A DNA stretch of 25,569 bases from Mucidula mucida (lineage: Eukaryota > Basidiomycota > Agaricomycetes > Agaricales > Physalacriaceae): NCBI GenBank assembly GCA_015501055.1, contig JADNYV010000487.1:1-25569 (forward strand), given 5' to 3'. Within the stretch, counting starts at the first letter, position 1; the number at the start of each line of letters is the position of its first letter. The position numbers and the translations under genes were made by a program. The notes below the pieces were generated by a model that was not told the DNA's origin, did not search any database, and saw nothing but the letters and a program-made list of their open reading frames with translations. Shown here in pieces: positions 20,403 through 25,569 of the stretch.

Positions 20403-22027
20403 CGACTTGGCCCCCACAACGAATGATCCTGGGCGACGGCGGGCGATGAGCACCTAGACGACGATAACAGGAAACAAGGAACGTTCAGTGGGAGCTAATT
20501 GATGTATTGCCCGATGTCATACCGCTTTTGATAGTTAGTAACGCACGAGAACAACGGCTAACTCGACGGCGACGAGGTCGTGCACGACGTCGGCGACAAC
20601 GACAACGACAAGGAGGGGTATTGGAGATGCAACTTGGTCGACGTTGCTAACAGCGACGAAAAGGCAGCCGCAATCAGCCACTCCGTTACGTAACCCTTGC
20701 CTTATCGGGCGCGTAGCTCAACTCTCGATCCTTTACTCCCGTCCTTCAACTACTTTACAGTCTGTGCAATGTAAACAGGTCAACTCCTCTCTTCCACTCG
20801 TGGCGATAAGACGTAGGCGGTTGCCACTCCCCATTCAAGGTACCGAAGACCGTGGCGCAAAGACGCGGCATTTATTCCCCAGCGGATCAAATACAGAATG
20901 CTCAATTATCTACTGGCCTCTTCTCGAACAATTCTTTCGCCTTCTCGCGACGAACTGACCTTTCCGCGAGCTGACCAAACCGTAATGACTCTCCAATCTG
21001 GGCCTTGAAACCTCTTTACTCTGGGCGCTGATGCCGTTGTACTCTTTCATACTCGCAGCACATGTCCACGCAAATCGCTTTGATTATATCACGGCACCTT
21101 CGCCACCGCCACGTTCTAGCGGGTCCGTCAACGTCTACCTCCTTCCGCCGGTCACGGTCATTCACACAGTATTATAGGTATCGCTCCCGTCCATCCGAGT
21201 AGGCCTCGAACGGCTTGTTCTCCGGATTTCGGTCAGCACCTTGCGCCATCTCAGCCCATCTCATATAGAAACGCGGTCGCATTCGGGTGGCTTTCGTCGC
21301 GAATACGCTTGCTGCATGCATGCGAGTTGGTGATATATTTGGAATGAAACACTGACACGTCTGAGGCATGACCGTACTCAGACACGTGTAATGTTCGCTT
21401 CTTTGCTACACTAGGAAGACATAGGCGTGCACACTACAACTTCGTAGAGGGAACGAAATGAAAGATAAGATCAAACCGGGAACGGCTATTATCAACGCCG
21501 ATCACATTTCCACCACGCTTGTCCTTTCTAGCACGCTTTTTTGCCATGATCCCAGTCGGATAGAACGAGATACACGTTCTAGCGTTCTAGCATGGAACTA
21601 TACGAGTATCATCCCGGACAGTCGTAAGGTAGTCAAACTCGGCTGATACACCAACCATCGCATCCGTATCCTCATTGTTCAACGCCGACGACGGATGATA
21701 GTGTACGTTCTTTCACGTTAAGTCCAAGACTTAATCACGCTAAGACAGACTTCAGGCTTTCTCACCGTCAACCTGCTAATATATACAATCTAATTCTCGA
21801 CTCCGTTCGACTAGTACCATCTTCCCGCCGCATTTAAATATCGTTATGGTGTTGTCCTCTGATACAAAGTCTCCAGTCGCAGCTCCCGCAGTCAGACTAC
21901 AACAACGCTCGTCAGGAAGCAGATGAAACGAAGAGGATAGTACCATCACAAGCGAATTCCTTGTGTACTTGACGCTACATCTGACTTTGACCAGACTGAT
22001 GCATTCCTAGCCATCAACATCCCCACC
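20403..22027. other. Intergenic, promoter side of BNI4-like gene
   Basis: A GAC/AAC-rich low-complexity patch lies at 20562-20612 (GGCGACAACGACAACGACAA) in the presumed 5' leader. No gene is recognised from 20640 to 22027. TATA-like ATATATAC near 21780 and ATTTAAATAT near 21832 precede the relic at 22028. Confidence 0.4.
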
Positions 22028-22350
22028 ATGTCGTCAATCCTAGAAATCTTAGTAGAATACTTATATGCGATCGGTCAATGATATGTGGTAGCTCAACCCG
22101 CAGTTCAAATTATCGGTTCTAAGGTCCAGGAGAGACTCAGGCCCCGATGGCACTCGATGTTAGGCACCTTGGGCAACTCGAAGGAAGCACAAGGGCCCGA
22201 AGTGGCAGAGATCACAGCTTTTCTCCTGTGTATACTGCGTCTTTCTTCGCCAGCTGGACTATCATACTTTATTAAAGGACTTGTCCTGTACCCTCCTATG
22301 GTTGGAAATTATTCCGTTTCTCAGCTATTCCTTAGTCCTCTGACGCGAGT
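22028..22350 (+). pseudogene. Probable third relic of the F-box gene
   Basis: A good start context (CCCCACCATG) opens MSSILEILVEYLYAIGQ, which resembles an F-box helix (compare LPFDTLVDIFDFA), then a stop. Further on, blocks recall the intact F-box gene: GAGAGACTCA, CCGATGGC, CTTGGGCAACTCGA (compare DLGRLEQ) and CCCGAAGTGGCAGAG..CAC/ACAGCTTT (PEVAEITAFLL versus PEVAEATALLL). The similarity is patchy and needs an alignment. Confidence 0.45.
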
Positions 22351-22361
22351 GTAGGCTGCTA

Positions 22362-22415
22362 TTTAACGTACGCTGTCAGTTTCCGCTGTTTAACGTTCGC
22401 TGTCAGTTTCCGTCT
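22362..22415. repeat. 27-bp tandem duplication
   Basis: TTTAACGTACGCTGTCAGTT and TTTAACGTTCGCTGTCAGTT begin two adjacent 27-bp units at 22362 and 22389, differing at only a few bases. Confidence 0.85.
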
Positions 22416-22639
22416 TTGGTCTACTTGTGCTGGGTTATATAGGGCAGACAGACCTGCTAGGGCTTCAGCCCTTGAGACCCTCAGTAGTGGACCAAACCCT
22501 GATCTATGGGTTAAGGTTGGCCCTAGCAGAAATGCGTACCATTGAACGATGGTCAGCTCCGGGTGGTGATGCATACTGCTAGCAGGGTATAGGCCAGGGA
22601 TAAGCAGCAGGACTCCTCCGCCGCACAGCGGAGTCGTTA

Positions 22640-22815
22640 GAGAGGGCACCGGTCGCTCAGGGCATCTGGTACATCGCTCTCGCAGAATTGACGAGAGGGC
22701 ACCTGTCGCTTAGGGTGTCAAGCACTGGTACATCGCTCTCGCAGCATTGACGAGAGGCCACCCGTCGCTCAGTGCCTCTGGTACATCGCTCTCGCAGAAT
22801 TGACGAGAGGGCACC
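22640..22815. repeat. Minisatellite, 53-59 bp units, 3.2 copies
   Basis: Units start at GAGAGG.CACC at 22640, 22693, 22752 and 22805 (partial). Each complete unit ends CATCGCTCTCGCAG.ATTGAC. At each unit junction CTCTCG...CGAGAG forms a 6-bp inverted repeat with a 9-base loop. The second unit carries 6 extra bases. This is a subtelomeric tandem repeat, not a CRISPR array. Confidence 0.9.
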
Positions 22816-23546
22816 TTGTTATGAATCGCCATATTTTCACATTTTCAATCTTATCATATCTTATCGGGGGGCTTGTCTTATCAACCAACGGACTGTTTCA
22901 TCATCTGTTTCGTCACCAATCATACTCCTTTTCATTACCGAAGCCGTACTCATGTCGGACACACATCCAACACATGGATGACATCATACATGCTGATACC
23001 TCATGGACTCCCTATTGTATACAGGGTAGGGTTACGTAGGGTTAGGGAGGCTGTGACAAAAAACGCGCTAGAAGGGTGGGGGCGAAGTAGAATAAGGGGG
23101 GGTGTTAATTGTAACACACCTGAATCCTTTCGCTTTTAAGCTCTTCAGATCCTACTCGGCATCGACATGTGTTTTGAGGTCCATACGGTCTAGATATACT
23201 TGGGGCCCGAAGGCGATTATGCTATTGGTCAGTGGGGGAACTGCCATCGGCCTGTGAAAAGAGTTAGATCCCAGATGATAACTGTGGCGCACCTCGGGCC
23301 GGTACTTCGGGCCGGATCCGGACCGCCGGGTTAGGACGTGTTAGGGTTTGAGGCTTAGGGTTGGCTAACAAAGCGACAGAGTCAGTTATTAAGTATATCA
23401 ACGTTAAATAAACGCTGTACTCACGGTTAGGGTTAGGGTGAGGGTTAGGGAGGTGTTATTCCCCGAAAAAATATGGTTAGTAAGTCCGTAGACGAACAGG
23501 GGTGTGAGTACTTACCGTAGGGGCTCGGGAACTAGTAACTAAGTGA
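22816..23546. other. Subtelomeric region with interstitial telomere-like motifs
   Basis: Telomere-like tracts occur at 23023-23048, 23328-23363 and 23425-23450, mixed with degenerate units (TTACGTAGGG, TGAGGG). A short GC-rich patch with TCGGGCCGG repeated sits at 23294-23316. No gene is supported. Confidence 0.6.
23425..23450 (+). repeat. Interstitial telomere repeat
   Basis: GGTTAGGGTTAGGGTGAGGG followed by TTAGGG, about four units in the same orientation as the terminal telomere. Confidence 0.8.
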
Positions 23547-23810
23547 ATGCGTGGAGCATATGACCTGCTTGCGGCGGAAAATCGGAGGCCGTCTCCAGAC
23601 ACCGAGTATACCTGCGCCTCTCGGCGTGGGACTCGGATTTTTACATCTCAAGACTTGATTAAGACCGGGCGAATGCACCCGGTCACCTTCGACGGGGCCC
23701 CAGAGGGGCCCACTCCATCCGGGCAGATTTCTGCTGACCAGGGTTCACCAAACGGGGTTCAGATAGACGTATTCAAGGTCGCCGGGCTGGGGCCGGTTCG
23801 GGTGTGGTGA
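23547..23810 (+). other. Subtelomeric ORF, 87 codons, unknown
   Basis: An open frame from ATG 23547 to TGA 23808 with protein-like composition (MRGAYDLLAAENRR, TRIFTSQDLIKTGR, HPVTFDGAPEGPTPSG). No domain is recognised. It contains a 7-bp inverted repeat GACCGGG/CCCGGTC around 23663-23684. It could be a gene fragment. Confidence 0.3.
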
Positions 23811-23891
23811 TTCCGGAGGGGAATCTACTTGCATATCGTTAGTATCTTGAAGAACAACGTCCTCGTCTAGTTTAGAGAGTACAGTCTTTTT

Positions 23892-24285
23892 TCAAAGACT
23901 GGTTAAGTCGAATAGATTATGAGTACGTTTGTAACTCGTAATCATTCGGCGGTTTAGGATATTTATTTTTCTTATATCCGGCGTCTTGGCCATCCCGCGC
24001 TGGCTCCGTACCTCCGTCCGTAGACGGCCTGGAGTAGCCACGAGCTGACCTTCAACGTCATCAATAAACGGGAAGTCGAGGCCCCCGAGGGTGCCTGCTT
24101 CGGCGCGATTCATATATTCGCGCCAATATCCTAGGACTGTATCTCCTAGTTCCTTAGCTGAAAAGTAATTCCAAGCAGTATTATATTGAGACTTCAAGAC
24201 TAACACGTCATCATGCGCAGGGTTAGGGTTATAGGAGAGAAATAGAGCCTCCAGGGTCAACCCTGGCAACCCTAGCTCTAGGACT
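23892..24285 (-). pseudogene. Orphan coding fragment, unknown family
   Basis: A minus-strand frame is open from about 24285 to a stop at 23892 without an early ATG. It reads LTLEALFLSYNPNPAHDDV, LVLKSQYNTAWNYFSAKELG, DTVLGYWREYMNRAEAG and RMITSYKRTHNLF, with the composition of a structured, conserved protein. A possible splice acceptor (CTGACCAG) lies just upstream. I believe similar unnamed proteins occur in other basidiomycetes, but cannot give a function. It is probably an internal exon or a truncated gene. Confidence 0.45.
24219..24231 (+). repeat. Telomere-like motif inside an ORF
   Basis: AGGGTTAGGGTTA lies within the minus-strand orphan coding fragment, where its complement AACCCTAACCCT encodes Asn-Pro-Asn-Pro. 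Confidence 0.6.
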
Positions 24286-24417
24286 GGTCAGGTAGGTGCC
24301 CAGCACCCTAGGAGTGAGACATTGCAGGCGTAGGGTGGTCTATAGTTCATAGTACGTGTTGTACTAGTGCTCTGGCCACGTGCACTCAGGCGCGGTGCTC
24401 TGGCGCGGTATCTATGC

Positions 24418-24638
24418 GTAGCCCGGTGGGCTACATCACATCACACACATGCTTGCCCAGATGCGGCTGTCACTGGCGCGTCACAGAGGTGCATTGTGCT
24501 GCCTGTCGCAGCTCGCCGGGCTACGTCAAGCAGCATACTGATCTGTTGATCTGCCCAGTGCCTGACTGTATTTACTTCTGGTTCACATGCGCACATAACA
24601 GAGCACATTGTGTTGCCTGTTGTAGCCCGTCGGGCTAC
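24418..24638. repeat. Three spaced GTAGCCC-NNN-GGGCTAC hairpin motifs
   Basis: Perfect palindromes GTAGCCC GGT GGGCTAC at 24418-24434 and GTAGCCC GTC GGGCTAC at 24622-24638; a slightly decayed one (GCAGCTC GCC GGGCTAC) at 24508-24524. Copies two and three share a longer flank (GCA.TTGTG.TGCCTGT.G), so they are members of a dispersed subtelomeric repeat. Confidence 0.75.
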
Positions 24639-24651
24639 GTGGACCAACACG

Positions 24652-24718
24652 GATAAGCCAACACTACGGTCGAGTCAAGCTTGCATGTGTACGCTTCACA
24701 TGTTAGTGAGTAATATGT
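24652..24718 (+). repeat. Diverged copy of telomere-adjacent repeat
   Basis: ATAAGCCAACACTACGGTCG, AGTCAA.CTTG and TGTACGCTTC match the unit at 25196-25269; the 3' part is diverged. Confidence 0.75.
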
Positions 24719-25059
24719 ATGCCATTAATCGGCTGTGGGCTAATTTAATTGAAGGAAAAAATTCTGACCCCCTGTTTTCTTTGCTCTATCAGAGCCGTAA
24801 AGGGTTTGACATAGCATATTTCAGAGTTTGAGGAGATCCTATGGTAGGGATGTTGAGATATTTAACTCCCAATGATTGTGATCGGGGAGAGGGAAGCTGA
24901 CTAAACCCCCCTTCAAGCATAGTTGGAGGATACATCTCGATTCGGAAGCTGACTGGGCCATAGAGTGTTGGCCATAGGATATGACTAGCGCAGAAGGTGT
25001 AGGAATACTACTGTCAAACAAGGGTGGTTGTGGTTCTCACTGAGATCTTCAATGGCAAT
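24719..25059. other. Subtelomeric spacer, nothing recognised
   Basis: Between two repeat copies; GGAAGCTGACT occurs twice (near 24891 and 24944). No coding signal. Confidence 0.4.
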
Positions 25060-25133
25060 TAAGCCTTATGTTGGGTTCAAGTCAGCCATGCAAATGTACG
25101 CTTCGCGCTTTGGTGGGTAATGGGCTTTCACGC
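25060..25133 (+). repeat. Telomere-adjacent repeat, middle copy
   Basis: Positions 25093-25133 (41 bp) are identical to 25229-25269. The preceding part (TTAAGCC...CAAGTCA.CC) is a weaker match to 25196-25228. Confidence 0.9.
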
Positions 25134-25195
25134 TTCATGCTGGCTGGTACGGCATGCACGCTTAGAGGCTGGCGTTCCTATAGTATGGGAGTGGG

Positions 25196-25269
25196 ATAAG
25201 ACAACACTACGGTCGAGTCAACCTTGTGAATGTACGCTTCGCGCTTTGGTGGGTAATGGGCTTTCACGC
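25196..25269 (+). repeat. Telomere-adjacent repeat, terminal copy
   Basis: This copy directly abuts the telomere at 25271. Its last 41 bases repeat 25093-25133 exactly, 136 bp away; its first half matches 24652-24690. Confidence 0.9.
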
Positions 25270-25270
25270 A

Positions 25271-25569
25271 GGGGGTTAGGGTTAGGGGGGTTAGGGTTAG
25301 GGTTAGGGGTTAGGGTTAGGGGGGTTAGGGTTAGGGGTTAGGGGGTTAGGGTTAGGGTTAGGGGGTTAGGGTTAGGGTTAGGGGGGTTAGGGTTAGGGTT
25401 AGGGGGGGTTAGGGTTAGGGTTAGGGGGGGTTAGGGTTAGGGTTAGGGGGTTAGGGTTAGGGTTAGGGTTAGGGTTAGGGTTAGGGGTTAGGGTTAGGGT
25501 TAGGGGTTAGGGTTAGGGTTAGGGTTAGGGGTTAGGGTTAGGGTTAGGGTTAGGGGGTTAGGGTTAGGG
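25271..25569 (+). repeat. Telomere, (TTAGGG)n
   Basis: An uninterrupted array of TTAG(3-8) units reaches the end of the window, G-rich strand 5'->3' outward, so this is a right-hand chromosome end. Every variation is in the length of the G run; no base substitution within TTA was seen. Confidence 0.98.

Noticed and set aside
20644..20958. 104-residue plus-strand ORF upstream of the BNI4-like gene
   Set aside because: No domain or intron signals; composition like random intergenic DNA.
22085..22125. tRNA-like TGGTAGCTCAA and GTTCAAAT
   Set aside because: The two boxes are too close and no stems can be formed.
22640..22815. CRISPR-like array
   Set aside because: Units are near-identical along their length with no unique spacers, and the genome is fungal.
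22359..25270. Subtelomeric RecQ-type helicase gene, common at fungal ends
   Set aside because: No helicase motif seen in any frame.

Overview
The window is the right-hand end of a fungal chromosome, almost certainly from a mushroom-forming basidiomycete (Agaricomycetes). The last 299 bases are (TTAGGG)n telomere with the G-rich strand running 5'->3' outward. Introns are short (43-54 nt, GT..AG). The recognisable families are typical of Agaricomycetes: F-box/LRR proteins, BTB proteins, a multipass membrane family, a zinc-binding LINE C-terminus and a BNI4-like scaffold. These calls rest on reading and memory of the families; no database search was run.

Layout. 1-1313 (+): decayed F-box/LRR-type gene cut by the window edge. 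About 1465-1610: relic of a cyclin-like gene. 3573-4746 (-): peroxisomal SCP-2-type thiolase gene with its middle deleted. 5195-5935 (+): relic copy of the F-box gene found intact at 13188-14716. About 6000-6460 (+): relic of the membrane-protein gene that follows. 7044-8549 (+): multipass membrane-protein gene split by a 201-bp solo LTR with perfect 5-bp target duplication. 8768-9926 (-): intact two-exon cyclin-like gene. 10656-11454 (-): BTB gene with frame breaks. 11618-11953 (-): small C2H2 protein with polyglycine. About 12020-12530: coding relics on both strands. 13188-14716 (-): intact two-exon F-box gene. 15095-15971 (+): C-terminal fragment of a LINE reverse transcriptase. 17472-20402 (-): large BNI4-like scaffold gene, three exons, four single-base frame breaks. 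22028-22350: probable third F-box relic. 22362-25270: subtelomeric repeats, interstitial telomere motifs and orphan ORF fragments. 25271-25569: telomere.

The genes do not form a pathway or operon. The coherent story is a subtelomeric gene graveyard: several families occur as one better-preserved copy plus degraded copies. The relics keep intron sequence, so they arose by DNA-level duplication rather than retrocopying. Some frame breaks, notably in the BNI4-like and BTB genes, are lone missing bases in otherwise clean coding sequence, several of them in short homopolymers. These could be residual assembly errors, so pseudogene status is uncertain there. I found no tRNA, rRNA, CRISPR array or clearly novel multi-gene system. 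The most solid special finding is the solo LTR; the most checkable question is whether the frameshifts are biological.
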